Part shown: piece by piece, positions 44,718-53,932 of the stretch
Layout of the letters: every line of letters begins with the position of its first letter
How positions within the stretch are numbered: position 1 is the first letter of the stretch
From: Pseudomonas sp. JUb42
Lineage (GTDB): Bacteria > Pseudomonadota > Gammaproteobacteria > Pseudomonadales > Pseudomonadaceae
Assembly: GCF_024807945.1 (NCBI RefSeq)
Contig: NZ_JANUFD010000015.1
Coordinates: 124,001-188,000, forward strand
Direction: 5' to 3'
Length of the DNA stretch: 64,000 nucleotides
Program-made: the position numbers and the translations under genes
Notes under the pieces: generated by a model
What the model was told of the DNA's origin: nothing
The model's input: the letters and a program-made list of their open reading frames with translations, nothing else
Database searches by the model: none

Positions 44718-45764
44718 ATGGACGAGGCAAAACTTCATGCGTTCATGGGCAAGCTGGTGTCCGATATGGGCGCGGCCGGCCTGCTGGCCAATGTGATGGT
44801 TGGCGACGAGCTGGGGCTGTACAAGGCCATGGCTGACAGCCAACCGATTACTCCCGAGGTCCTGGCCAGCAGGACCGGTTGTAACGCGCGGCTGCTTCGC
44901 GAATGGCTCAGCGCCCACGTAGCCTCTGGCTATATGGAGCATCACGACGGCCAGTTCGTATTACCCGAAGAACAGGCTCTCGCCCTGGCTATCGAGGACT
45001 CACCGGTTTATGCAGCCGGTGGCGTGATGGTGGTGGTGTCGATGTTTCACGACAAGGACAAGCTGGTAGCGGCAATGCGTGGTGATGGCGCCCTGGCCTG
45101 GGGCGATCATCACCCGTGCATGTTCAGCGGCACCGAGCGTTTTTTCCGGCCGGGGTACAAGGCCTATCTGGTCGACCAATGGCTGCCGGCGCTGGACGGC
45201 GTGGTCGACAAGCTCAAGGCGGGGGCCAGGGTAGCGGATATCGGCTGCGGGCACGGGGCTTCAACCATCGTCATGGCCCAGGCATTTCCCGCCTCGAATT
45301 TTGTCGGCTTCGACTATCACGCGCCCTCCATCGTCACGGCCAGCCAGCGTGCCGCAGAGGCGGGTGTCAGCGACCGGGTCAGGTTTGTCGAGGGCAGGGC
45401 CAAAGACTTTCCCGGCCAGGATTACGACCTGATCTGCTACTTCGACTGCCTGCACGATATGGGCGACCCGGTCGGTGCGGCGAAACATGCCCATCAGGCG
45501 CTGAAAAACGACGGCACGATCCTGCTGGTGGAGCCTTTTGCCAACGACACACTCGACCTCAATATCAACCCGGTGGGACGGCTTTTCTATGCGGCATCAA
45601 CCTTTATCTGCACGCCCAATTCGTTGTCACAGGAGGTGGGGTTAGGGCTGGGCGCACAGGCCGGTGAAGCGCGGTTGCGCCAGGTATTTACCGACGCAGG
45701 CTTCAGCCACTTTCGGCGCGCCTGTGAGACCCCTTTCAATCTGATTCTGGAGGCGCGTAAATGA
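44718..45764 (+). CDS. Class I SAM-dependent methyltransferase
   Basis: 348 residues. An N-terminal winged-helix dimerisation-like region (about 1-90, LLREWLSAHVASGYMEH) precedes the methyltransferase fold: motif I VADIGCGHGAST (about 176-187), acidic residue in FVGFDYH, and CYFDCLHDMGDP. The layout resembles small-molecule O- or C-methyltransferases. The substrate is unknown. Starts 17 bases after an AGGAGG-like site region (GACAGGAGG at 44702-44710). Confidence 0.9.
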   Translation: MDEAKLHAFMGKLVSDMGAAGLLANVMVGDELGLYKAMADSQPITPEVLASRTGCNARLLREWLSAHVASGYMEHHDGQFVLPEEQALALAIEDSPVYAAGGVMVVVSMFHDKDKLVAAMRGDGALAWGDHHPCMFSGTERFFRPGYKAYLVDQWLPALDGVVDKLKAGARVADIGCGHGASTIVMAQAFPASNFVGFDYHAPSIVTASQRAAEAGVSDRVRFVEGRAKDFPGQDYDLICYFDCLHDMGDPVGAAKHAHQALKNDGTILLVEPFANDTLDLNINPVGRLFYAASTFICTPNSLSQEVGLGLGAQAGEARLRQVFTDAGFSHFRRACETPFNLILEARK

Positions 45765-45830
45765 CCATTTGAATGGTTGACTGGCCCTGTGCAGCGCATG
45801 CGTCTGGCCTGTGCTGTTCGGGTTTGAGTG

Positions 45831-45843
45831 GTTGACAGTCAAC
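45831..45843. promoter_or_regulatory. Perfect 13-base inverted repeat
   Basis: GTTGAC-A-GTCAAC lies 127 bases upstream of the unknown exported protein gene; it overlaps a TTGACA that could be a -35 box. A possible operator, no regulator is assigned. Confidence 0.35.
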
Positions 45844-45969
45844 GTGTGTAAGTCTCCTTCGTCAACGATACCTCGTCTAAGGGTGCAGGGTGAGTTTGAG
45901 TGAGCGGGTCTATCTCATTAAGATGCAAGGCTAAAGCTTGCTATATCACCGCAATCAAGGACGTCCCCA

Positions 45970-46758
45970 ATGCTACGAAGCTTCGTTGTTGCGCTATGTG
46001 CATGTCTGTCGTTTTCCGTATTTGCGGCACTACCAGCGGCACCGATGGACGATACAACGGTGGCTAAAATCAATGCCGCTTTCGCGCCTGTAGAAAATCA
46101 GTTCAATGGAGAACTGAACGCCGTGAAAGGTGATCCCGAAAAAACTGCCGAAGTCATCGGGCGCTACTCAAACTGGGTCTTCACTCAAATCGGCTACAGC
46201 CATGATGAGACGGTTTATAAATACTTGACTGACCAAAGTGTTGAGCCGTTTCAGAAGAACTTTTTTGCCCGGGAAGTCGGTCTGGGCAACGTGATTGCAC
46301 AAGTTGCCAGCCAACTTCCGGGCTATGCACAAGGGTATTTGAAAAGTGGAGCACTGACTCAGCGCACCATCGATAGCATCGTCAAGGGCAATGCACCCGC
46401 GACCGATGCGCGGGAGGTCAATCTTTCGCCCATTGGCGGCTGGCAATACCCCGCCGACAAATTCATCCGGGAGTCGCGCATCCGCATGGCTCTTTCTCCC
46501 TACAAGGGGGAAGGTCAGTGGGCTGGTTATGTGATGTTCAGAACCTACAGCCCGGATGATTATTATGTCGTGGGTGAGCGGGGCTCATTCGATGCGCAGA
46601 CACTGGCATTGCTCGACAAGGTTATTGCTGCAAAAGGCAGTGTCACCGTCGAAGGTGCCTATCGCGCTTATCAGGGCGCTAACTACAAGATTTGCATGCT
46701 GGATCGGTCGAAGCCGGTGAAGCTGATACTGGCCAAGCCAGTGGACAGTTATCGCTAA
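45970..46758 (+). CDS. Exported protein of unknown function
   Basis: 262 residues. Sec signal peptide MLRSFVVALCACLSFSVFA, cleavage near residue 19-20. The mature part is mixed alpha/beta with no motif I recognise; it has a single cysteine pair-free body (one Cys near the end, YKICML). Base composition is less GC-rich than its neighbours, which hints at separate origin. It stands alone between the methyltransferase and the SDR-GH15 pair. Confidence 0.75.
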   Translation: MLRSFVVALCACLSFSVFAALPAAPMDDTTVAKINAAFAPVENQFNGELNAVKGDPEKTAEVIGRYSNWVFTQIGYSHDETVYKYLTDQSVEPFQKNFFAREVGLGNVIAQVASQLPGYAQGYLKSGALTQRTIDSIVKGNAPATDAREVNLSPIGGWQYPADKFIRESRIRMALSPYKGEGQWAGYVMFRTYSPDDYYVVGERGSFDAQTLALLDKVIAAKGSVTVEGAYRAYQGANYKICMLDRSKPVKLILAKPVDSYR

Positions 46759-46925
46759 CCTGTTGCGAGCTTGTCGACGCGCTTGACGATGCAGTGCTTT
46801 TCCTGCAGCCAGCCGAACGTTCGCGTGATGAGTTAAGGCCGCCAGGGTTTGCGCAAAAGCTTTTACTGAACTTCGCCCGATGCTCGCCAGTCAGCTCTGT
46901 ATGACGATCATAAGGCGATAAATCC

Positions 46926-47726
46926 ATGCAGATCTCGTTGCAGCAGCAAGTGGCACTGGTGACCGGTGCCAGTTCCGGATTGGGCGAAGGGGCGGCCAGA
47001 GCATTGGCCGCTGCCGGGGCCGCAGTGGTGGTCAACTACAACAGCCACGCCGAGCCTGCGGAAAAACTGGTCGAGGAAATTCGTGCAGCGGGCGGCCAGG
47101 CGGTAGCCATTGGCGCCGATGTTTCCCAGGAAGAACAGGTCGAAAAACTGTTTGCCCAGACGCTGGAACACTTCGGTCATCTGGATATTCTGGTGGCCAA
47201 TTCCGGGCTGCAAAAGGATGCGCCCCTGGTCGATATGAGCCTGGCGGACTGGAACACGGTGATCAACGTCAACCTGACCGGGCAGTTTCTCTGCGCCCGT
47301 GCCGCCCTGCGTCAGTTCATCAGCCAGGGCATGCGCCCCGGGGTATCCCGGGCCATGGGCAAGATCATTCATATGAGCTCGGTACATCAGCTGATTCCCT
47401 GGGCCGGGCATGCCAACTACGCGGCTTCCAAGGGCGGTGTCGATCTGCTGATGCGCAGCATCGCCCAGGAAGTCGGCGAGCAGCATATCAGGGTAAACAG
47501 TATTGCCCCCGGCGCGATCCGTACCGCGATCAATCAACAGGCGATGCAGGGCGACGGCGAGGCCAAAATGCTGAAGCTGATCCCCTATGGCCGCGTCGGT
47601 GAAGCCGAAGATGTCGCCAATGCCGTGGTCTGGCTGGCGTCCGATCTGTCGGACTATGTGCACGGCACGACGCTGTTTATCGACGGTGGCATGAGCCTGT
47701 ATCCGGAGTTTCGCGGCAATGGCTGA
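46926..47726 (+). CDS. Short-chain dehydrogenase, glucose 1-dehydrogenase-like
   Basis: 266 residues, classical SDR. TGASSGLGEG near residue 14, ANSG (usually NNAG), catalytic Ser in HMSSVHQ, YAASKGG (Y158-K162 region) and PGAIRTAI. Very close in layout to Bacillus glucose 1-dehydrogenase. It overlaps the GH15 gene by 8 bases, so glucose released by the latter could be its substrate, giving gluconolactone and NAD(P)H. Confidence 0.92.
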   Translation: MQISLQQQVALVTGASSGLGEGAARALAAAGAAVVVNYNSHAEPAEKLVEEIRAAGGQAVAIGADVSQEEQVEKLFAQTLEHFGHLDILVANSGLQKDAPLVDMSLADWNTVINVNLTGQFLCARAALRQFISQGMRPGVSRAMGKIIHMSSVHQLIPWAGHANYAASKGGVDLLMRSIAQEVGEQHIRVNSIAPGAIRTAINQQAMQGDGEAKMLKLIPYGRVGEAEDVANAVVWLASDLSDYVHGTTLFIDGGMSLYPEFRGNG

Positions 47727-49545
47727 TCTCCTCGAAGAAGCGCAGAACCCCATCGAGAACCATGGCATCATCGGCGATATGCGCAGCGCTGCTCTGGTGG
47801 CGGATACCGGTAGCATCGATTTCTGTTGCTGGCCGGATTTTGACAGCCCATCGATTTTCAGTGCGCTGCTCGACACCACCGCAGCCGGGATCTTTCAGCT
47901 CGCCCCGGATTTGCCCGACGCTCGTCGTCAGCAGATTTACCTGCCGGACACCAACGTATTGCAGACGCGCTGGATCGCTCAGGACGCGGTGGTGGAAGTC
48001 ACTGACCTGATGCCCGTCGGTCACAATGAAGATGATCTGCCTCGCGTGGTGCGGCGCATCGAGGTGCGCTACGGCAAGGCCAATGTACGCATGCGCTGCC
48101 GCGTGCGCATGGACTACAGCCGCGCGCAGATGGAAACCTATATGGACGGCGAGGATGTCTGCTTCGTTGCCCAGGGCCAGCCGGGCATGCGCCTGTCGGC
48201 CACTGCCGGCTTGCGTCTTGAGCAGGATACCGCCGTGGCCGAGTTTGCCATGGAGCAGGGCCAGATCATCGAGTTCATTCTCGGTGGCATCGACGACCCT
48301 CAGGTCGCGGCCGGGCATTGCAGCCGCTATTTCACCGATACCCTGGCCTTCTGGCGGCGCTGGAGCGGGCAGTCGGAGTATCGCGGGCGCTGGCGGGAAA
48401 TGGTCAATCGCTCGGCCCTGACGCTGAAGTTGCTGACGTCGCGCAAGCATGGCGGCATCGTTGCCGCAGCCACCTTCGGCCTGCCGGAAACCCGTGGCGG
48501 CGAGCGCAACTGGGATTATCGCTACAGCTGGATCCGTGACGCGTCCTTCACCGTGTACGCCTTCATGCGCCTTGGCTATGCCGACGAAGCCAATGCCTTC
48601 ATGGGATGGGTCAAGGGGCGCATGGGCGATTGTTGTGCGGACTCGACCAGGCTGGGCATTCTCTATGCCCTGGATGGCCGCGAAGAGTTGCCTGAAGAGC
48701 ATCTGCAACACCTGACTGGCCATGGCGGCGCGACCCCGGTACGTATCGGTAACGAGGCTTACAAGCAGACCCAGCTGGATATCTACGGCGAGCTGATGGA
48801 TGCGGTGTATCTGGCCAATAAATACGGCGAAGCGATTTCCTACGAAGGCTGGAAGCACGCGACGCAACTGGTGGACCACGTCTGTGAGCATTGGCAGGAC
48901 AAGGATGTCGGCATCTGGGAAATGCGCGGTCAGGATCAGCATTTCCTGCATTCGCGGCTGATGTGTTGGGTGGCCCTGGATCGTGCCTTGCGTCTGGCCT
49001 TCAAGCGTTCCCTGCCGGCGCCTTTCGATCGCTGGGACGCCCAGCGCCAGGCGATTCATGACGATATCTGGAAGAATTTCTGGGACGCTGACCTCGGCCA
49101 TTTCGTGCAGTACAAGGGCAGTCGCAACCTGGATGCGTCGATGCTGCTGATGCCGTTGGTGCGCTTTGTCGGTGCCAGTGATCCGCGCTGGCTGGCGACT
49201 CTGGAGGCCATCGAAGGCACGCTGGTACGGGACGGCCTGGTCTATCGCTATCGCAACGATGACCAACACGACGACGGCCTGACCGGCGAGGAGGGCGCTT
49301 TTACCGCCTGCTCCTTCTGGTATGTCGAATGCCTGGCCCGGGCCGGTCGGGTCGAACAGGCTCATCTGGAGTTCGAGCAGTTGCTGCGCTATGCCAATCC
49401 GTTGGGTTTGTACGCCGAGGAGTTCGACGTGCATGGCTGCCATCTGGGCAATACGCCCCAGGCCCTCAGTCATCTGGCGCTGATCAGTGCGGCGAGCTTT
49501 CTGGACCGCAAACTGGATGGCAGCAAGACCTTGTGGCAGCCCTGA
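47719..49545 (+). CDS. Glycoside hydrolase family 15 protein (glucoamylase/trehalase-like)
   Basis: 608 residues. N-terminal beta-sandwich domain (about 1-230) followed by the (alpha/alpha)6 barrel with RNWDYRYSWIRDASFT and the second acidic region GEEGAFTACSFWYVECL, both hallmarks of GH15. No signal peptide, so cytoplasmic; bacterial members of this form include trehalases and glucoamylases. Coupled to the SDR gene by overlap. Confidence 0.93.
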   Translation: MADLLEEAQNPIENHGIIGDMRSAALVADTGSIDFCCWPDFDSPSIFSALLDTTAAGIFQLAPDLPDARRQQIYLPDTNVLQTRWIAQDAVVEVTDLMPVGHNEDDLPRVVRRIEVRYGKANVRMRCRVRMDYSRAQMETYMDGEDVCFVAQGQPGMRLSATAGLRLEQDTAVAEFAMEQGQIIEFILGGIDDPQVAAGHCSRYFTDTLAFWRRWSGQSEYRGRWREMVNRSALTLKLLTSRKHGGIVAAATFGLPETRGGERNWDYRYSWIRDASFTVYAFMRLGYADEANAFMGWVKGRMGDCCADSTRLGILYALDGREELPEEHLQHLTGHGGATPVRIGNEAYKQTQLDIYGELMDAVYLANKYGEAISYEGWKHATQLVDHVCEHWQDKDVGIWEMRGQDQHFLHSRLMCWVALDRALRLAFKRSLPAPFDRWDAQRQAIHDDIWKNFWDADLGHFVQYKGSRNLDASMLLMPLVRFVGASDPRWLATLEAIEGTLVRDGLVYRYRNDDQHDDGLTGEEGAFTACSFWYVECLARAGRVEQAHLEFEQLLRYANPLGLYAEEFDVHGCHLGNTPQALSHLALISAASFLDRKLDGSKTLWQP

Positions 49546-49852
49546 AACCCGTGTCCATAGCGAGCCCGTTGGCGGGAATTGCGGGGCCTGATTGTAGTAG
49601 CGAATTATGGGTAAATTATGGGAGCGAATTCATTCGTGAAAAGAATGCTCAGGCGATAAAGGCTATATCGACCTCCCCAGCCCCTTCGCGAATGAATTCG
49701 CTCCCACAATTCGCTTCCACATGATTGGCTCCTGCCTCCAGCCAAACGTGTGCTGCACATGTCGCCGCAGGCACTCTTGAAAAACGCATTGATTCAAGCG
49801 GCCTGTTCAAGGACAGTTGCCCGCTTGGTTGAGTCACTCAGGGAAGCGTTAC
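49546..49852. other. Intergenic region with REP pair
   Basis: No gene is seen in these 307 bases. A REP doublet fills 49616-49709, and the promoter of the next gene should lie in the last 140 bases. Confidence 0.6.
49616..49709. repeat. REP-type inverted repeat pair
   Basis: Arms TTATGGGAGCGAATTCATTC (from 49616) and GAATGAATTCGCTCCCACAA (to 49709), same subfamily as at 2547. Confidence 0.85.
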
Positions 49853-50989
49853 ATGGCGTTCAGGGTATTGGTGGTCGGCGGCTACGGGAATTTTGGCAGT
49901 ATCGTGTGCAGGCATCTGATTGCGATGTCCGGTATCGAACTGGTGATCTCGGGCCGCGATCCGCGCAAGTTGCAGGCCAAGGTCGACGAGTTGCGGGCGT
50001 CGTCGGGCAAGCCCTGCGAGAGTTGGTGCGGCAATGCCATGGGCGCTGAATTCAAGTCCGCCCTGGGCGCGTTGGATATCCAGTGGGTCATTCATACCGG
50101 CGGCCCGTTTCAGGGACAGTCCTATGCCGTTGCCGAGAACTGCATCGAGGCCGGGGTGAACTACTGCGACTTGGCCGACTGCCGAATCTTCGTCAGCGGC
50201 ATTGCCGCACTGGACGTTCGGGCCCGTGAGGCCGGGGTGGCGATCCTCAGCGGTTGCAGCTCGGTGCCAACGCTGTCCTCAGCCCTGATCGATCAACAGC
50301 GCCATCGCTTCCAGCGCATCGACAGCATCGAACATGGCATTTCCTCGTCGGCAAAGATGCCGGGCCTGTCGACTATCGAAGGCGTGCTGGCCTATGCGGG
50401 TAAACCGATTCGCCAGCTCAAGGATGGCCAGGTGCATGAAGTGTCGGGCTGGCAGGGCTTGAAGCTGCGCAAGATGCCGCAGCTGGGAACCCGCTTGCTG
50501 GCTAATGTCGACGTGCCGGACCTGGATATTTTCGCCGCCCGCTATGGCGCCCACACCCTAGGCTTTCAGGCCGGAGCCGGGCTGAAACTGGCCGGTATCG
50601 CCAACTTCCTGCTGGCCCAGGCAGTCAAGATCGGCCTGGTCCGTGACCATGCGCCCTGGGCTGCGCGGCTGCATCGTTGCGGGTTGTTGTTTGAAGGCCT
50701 TGATGACGGAAAAAGCGCGATGTTCATCGATGTGCATGGGATTGGCACTGATGGCAAGTCCCTGTCCATGACCGTGCAACTGACGGCGAAAAACGGCAAG
50801 GGCCCGGAAATTCCCAGCTGCGCCGCCGTGGCTCTGGCGGCGAAACTGGCCGGGGGTTATCTGCCTGAGCCCGGTGCACGGCCGTGCGTGGGGGAAATCA
50901 CCGTCGAGGAATATATGGCGGCGATCAACGAGCCTCAGAGCCTGAGCATCGCTGTGGACTTCTCCCAGGGTAAGGGCGTACAGCCATAG
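49853..50989 (+). CDS. Saccharopine dehydrogenase-family protein
   Basis: 378 residues from the ATG at 49853 (AGGGAA 7 bases upstream); an in-frame ATG at 49817 is less likely. N-terminal Rossmann VLVVGGYGNFGSIVCRHL (about 4-21), ISGRDPRKLQ, and a C-terminal domain typical of Lys9/trans-enoyl-reductase-like members. Often annotated as saccharopine dehydrogenase but most homologues have unknown substrates. Converges on the metal regulator gene 5 bases downstream. Confidence 0.88.
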   Translation: MAFRVLVVGGYGNFGSIVCRHLIAMSGIELVISGRDPRKLQAKVDELRASSGKPCESWCGNAMGAEFKSALGALDIQWVIHTGGPFQGQSYAVAENCIEAGVNYCDLADCRIFVSGIAALDVRAREAGVAILSGCSSVPTLSSALIDQQRHRFQRIDSIEHGISSSAKMPGLSTIEGVLAYAGKPIRQLKDGQVHEVSGWQGLKLRKMPQLGTRLLANVDVPDLDIFAARYGAHTLGFQAGAGLKLAGIANFLLAQAVKIGLVRDHAPWAARLHRCGLLFEGLDDGKSAMFIDVHGIGTDGKSLSMTVQLTAKNGKGPEIPSCAAVALAAKLAGGYLPEPGARPCVGEITVEEYMAAINEPQSLSIAVDFSQGKGVQP

Positions 50990-50994
50990 GCGTA

Positions 50995-51288
50995 TCAGAG
51001 GTACTTGGTGATCTGCTTGAAGGCTTCCAGCGGCGCGTGTTCGCCGCTCGCCAGGGCGTCCACAGTGCCTTCGAGACAGTGATCGATATGGTCATGGATC
51101 AAGGTGCGCTTGGCCTGGCACACGGCTTTTTCCACGGCGTGCAGTTGCTGGGCGATATCCACGCAGTCACGGCCGTCTTCGATCATGGTAATGATGCTGC
51201 GCAGGTGACCATCGGCGCGCTTGAGCCGCTTGATAATGGCTTCATGGGACTGGTGGATGTGCCCATGAGGATGTTCATGCTCGCTCAT
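50995..51288 (-). CDS. Nickel/cobalt-type metal-sensing repressor (CsoR/RcnR superfamily)
   Basis: 97 residues, all-helical. Characteristic core IKRLKRADGHLRSIITMIE...DCVDIAQQLHAVEKAVCQAKRTLIHDHIDHCLE, with Cys42 and His65/His67/His70/Cys71 as candidate ligands, and a His-rich N-terminus. It matches the NreA/DmeR branch that releases DNA on binding Ni2+ or Co2+. Adjacent, in the same direction, is an NreB-like exporter that carries a frameshift. A poor inverted repeat with a G tract (51326-51348) lies in front of it, and a strong one at 52713. Confidence 0.9.
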   Translation of the reverse strand: MSEHEHPHGHIHQSHEAIIKRLKRADGHLRSIITMIEDGRDCVDIAQQLHAVEKAVCQAKRTLIHDHIDHCLEGTVDALASGEHAPLEAFKQITKYL

Positions 51289-51325
51289 GACGTGCGCCTC
51301 TTGCTCGAATGATTCAGCCGGGCAT

Positions 51326-51348
51326 CCTATCCATCGTGGGGGGACAGG
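51326..51348. promoter_or_regulatory. Possible second metal-repressor operator
   Basis: CCTATCC-N9-GGACAGG with a G6 run between, 38 bases upstream of the repressor start. It is a 6-of-7 inverted repeat, weaker than the site at 52713. Confidence 0.35.
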
Positions 51349-51372
51349 GTCAAACCGGCGCAGCGGGATTGC

Positions 51373-52685
51373 TCAATTGCGCTGATCTTTCGGCCAGCGC
51401 GGATGGCGGTCATCGATGATGTAGGGGTGACGATGGGTCGACGCGCCAGCCTCGCCGTGATCCGCCTCACTGTCGCCGTCATGGCTGTGCTCAATGAACG
51501 CCCGGTCATGGGCCGGGCGCCAGATGATCATGCTACACAGCAGCGCCGCGCCTGCGACCATGGTCAGCGCGACGAATGAAGCGTTCAGCCCGACTTTCGC
51601 GCCGAGCCAGCCCGCCAGGGGATAGGTGATCAGCCAGCAGGCGTGGGACAGGGCAAACTGCGCGGCGAACAAGGCGGGGCGGTCTTCAGGGTGGGCTGAG
51701 CGACGCAGCAGCCGACCGCCGGGTGTCTGGGCCAGGGAGTAACCGGTGCCGAGGACAAACCACAACGGCAACAGAGCGTAATAGCTGTTCAGTGCCATTC
51801 CAGCCCCTATCCCGCTACCAGGATTGCACCACCGCCGAGCATGGCGCTGCGGTCGCTGAAGCCCTTGAGCATGCGCGGCAGGAGCAGGGCCGCGAACATC
51901 GAGCCGCCACCAAACGCCGCCAGGGCCAGGGCCGTCGAGCTTTGCGTCAACCCGAAGCCGGACTGCACCAGCACCACAGTATTGACGATGACCATGGCGC
52001 TGGCCGCCGCCACGGTCAGATTCAGGGCAAGCAGGCCGCGCAGGCGCGGCGTTGCCAGGAAAATACGCAGCCCCCGGGTCGTCCGCTCATAGACGCTGCG
52101 CCGCTGCACGGCGCTGGCTTTGGGCAACACCACGGTGCAGACCAAAGCCGCCGAAGCCAGGAAGCCAACGACAGTGCCGGCGAACAGGCTGTGAAAACTC
52201 ATGATGGTCAGGAGCGCGGCGGCGAGCATGGGGCTCGCAACACTTTCCAGGTCATAGGCCAGGCGGGACAGCGACAGGGCCTTGGTGTAGTCGTCCTCAT
52301 CCGTGAGGATATCGGGGATGGTCGCCTGGAACGTCGGCGTGAAGGCGGCGGATGCCGATTGCAGGACGAAGATCAGTACGTAGACCTGCCAGACTTCATG
52401 GACAAAGGGTAACGCCAGGGCGACCAGGGCTCTGATCAGATCAAGGGAAACCAGCAGGGTGCGGCGCGGCAGGCGTTCGGCAAATGCTGCGGCAACGGGA
52501 GCGACGCCGATATAGGCGGTCATCTTGATCGCCAGCGCGGTGCCCAGTACAGCACCGGCTTCGGCGCCCGCGAGATCGTAAGCGAGCAGCCCCAGCGCAA
52601 TGGTCGCCAGCCCGGTGCCCACCAGCGCAATCACCTGTGCCAGAAAGAGGTGTCTGTAAGTCCTGTGGGTGAGGATCTTGAGCAT
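51373..52685 (-). pseudogene. MFS metal exporter (NreB-like) interrupted by a frameshift
   Basis: Two frames make one protein. 51807-52685 encodes 292 N-terminal residues (MLKILTHRTYRHLFLAQV... to GGGAILVAG), then hits a TAG; the sequel continues at GIGAGMALNSYYALLPLWF in the next frame (51373 to about 51812). One base appears missing in a G run on the coding strand (CCC at 51811-51813). The full protein would have 12 helices and a His/Asp-rich tail (HSHDGDSEADH...THRHP), as in the nickel exporter NreB. Either a true loss or an assembly error. Confidence 0.82.
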
Positions 52686-52712
52686 GATCGGTCTCGGTTT
52701 TACCAGATGTCT

Positions 52713-52733
52713 ATATCCTCCCTGGGGGGATAT
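52713..52733. promoter_or_regulatory. Operator-like palindrome for the metal repressor
   Basis: ATATCCTCCC-T-GGGGGGATAT is a 21-base near-perfect palindrome (9 of 10 arm positions) with A/T flanks and a G/C tract, the format bound by CsoR/RcnR-superfamily repressors. It lies 28 bases upstream of the MFS gene start. Confidence 0.7.
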
Positions 52734-52834
52734 GGGTGAATGCTAGCCGATGACCCTGGCGGGCTCAAGCAATACCCTGGCCGATGGTCTATAGCGCCTA
52801 CCCCAGAAGTTTTATTATTTCTTTGAAAAAGCCG

Positions 52835-52864
52835 TTGACATCATTCGACACATATCTGTAACGT
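52835..52864 (+). promoter_or_regulatory. Possible sigma70 promoter of the amide operon leader
   Basis: TTGACA at 52835-52840 is a perfect -35 box; TAACGT at 52859-52864 is a weak -10 with 18-base spacing. Confidence 0.4.
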
Positions 52865-52874
52865 CAGCCCCATA

Positions 52875-52986
52875 GGTCGCGACTTGTTGTTTGGAAGTCG
52901 CAGACCCTCAGCAATAGTGCTGAGTACATAATCGGCTATAGAAGCCCCTGATTTGCGTTTAAAGCGCATTCGGGGGCTTTTTTTTT
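52875..52986 (+). promoter_or_regulatory. ANTAR-type antitermination leader
   Basis: Three hairpins precede the amidase gene. A: GGTCGCGACTT/AAGTCGC(A)GACC (52875-52885 with 52895-52906). B: CTCAGC/GCTGAG (52907-52912 with 52919-52924) around the six-base loop AATAGT. C: GGCT/AGCC (52934-52937 with 52943-52946) around ATAGA. The loops of B and C both hold ATAG. Hairpin C uses bases that also form the 5' arm of the terminator, so C and terminator exclude each other, the arrangement by which ANTAR proteins such as AmiR and NasR prevent termination. An AmiR homologue is encoded at 60932 in the same operon. Confidence 0.7.
52942..52986 (+). terminator. Leader rho-independent terminator (probably conditional)
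   Basis: AAGCCCC (52942-52948) pairs with GGGGCTT (52973-52979), with an inner TGCG/CGCA stem, followed by eight or more T. It ends only 12 bases before the amidase start codon. Confidence 0.88.
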
Positions 52987-52997
52987 GGAAAAAATAA

Positions 52998-53894
52998 ATG
53001 ATCACTTTGCAAGCTGCTGAATCAACCCCGGATTTTCCCGGCCTGAAAGTGGCCGCGATACAAATGCAGCCACAGGTCGGTTGCAAGGCGGCCAATCTGC
53101 AAGTGTCGCTGCGCCTGATCAATGAGGCGGCAGACGGCGGGGCGAAGATTGTTGTGCTGCCGGAACTGGCCAGCAGCGGTTATATGTTTGCCAGTCGCGA
53201 AGAAGCCTTTGAACTGGCCGAGCCCGTACCGCAGGGCGTCACTACTCAGGCGTGGCTGGATATTGCCCGGCAACGCGATATTTATATTGTCGGCGGGCTT
53301 GCCGAGCGCGACGGGTACAAACTTTATAACTGCGCAGTGATGACCGGGCCGGACGGTTATGTCGGCACTTACCGCAAGCTGCATTTATGGGGTGATGAAC
53401 ACCTGTACTTTGAGTCCGGCGATCTTGGACTGCCGGTATTTCATACACCGTTTGGCCGCCTGGGCATGATCATCTGCTACGACGGCTGGTTCCCGGAAGT
53501 CTATCGACTGCTCGCCATGCAAGGCGCGGACATTGTCTGCATGCCCACCAACTGGGTGCCGATGCCGGGGCAGGCTGAGACCGGGGTGATCATGGCCAAC
53601 ACCCTGGCCATGGCCAGTGCCCACGTCAATGGCCTGAATATCATTTGCGCCAATCGCACAGGCACCGAGCGCGGTCAGCAGTTTGTCGGCCGCAGCATCA
53701 TTGTCGGTGCCGAGGGTTGGCCGTTGGCCGAGACCGCCAGCGCCGATTGCGAGCAGATCCTCTACGCCGATATCAACCTTAAAGCCTCCCGCCAATCCCG
53801 GCATCTGACCACCTTCAATACGGTCCTGCGTGACCGCCGCAATGACCTTTACGACCCCATGCTCGGTACGGGCTGGCCGCTACCTCGTTATTGA
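52998..53894 (+). CDS. Nitrilase-superfamily amidase
   Basis: 298 residues, single C-N hydrolase domain with the catalytic triad E56 (VVLPELASSGY), K128 (TYRKLHLWGDE) and C160 (MIICYDGWFPE). It hydrolyses a carbon-nitrogen bond of an amide or carbamoyl compound in the cytoplasm; the exact substrate is unknown. The leader carries a conditional terminator, and AAAAATAA just before the ATG fits the Hfq/Crc-type A-rich motif. First gene of the operon, followed by a periplasmic binding protein of the amide/urea type. Confidence 0.92.
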   Translation: MITLQAAESTPDFPGLKVAAIQMQPQVGCKAANLQVSLRLINEAADGGAKIVVLPELASSGYMFASREEAFELAEPVPQGVTTQAWLDIARQRDIYIVGGLAERDGYKLYNCAVMTGPDGYVGTYRKLHLWGDEHLYFESGDLGLPVFHTPFGRLGMIICYDGWFPEVYRLLAMQGADIVCMPTNWVPMPGQAETGVIMANTLAMASAHVNGLNIICANRTGTERGQQFVGRSIIVGAEGWPLAETASADCEQILYADINLKASRQSRHLTTFNTVLRDRRNDLYDPMLGTGWPLPRY

Positions 53895-53932
53895 AATTTT
53901 GACCGACAATAAATCTGACCGAGGACACTTAC

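Noticed and set aside
47677..49473. Long open frame opposite the GH15 gene
   Set aside because: Shadow of the GH15 reading frame, no domain seen.
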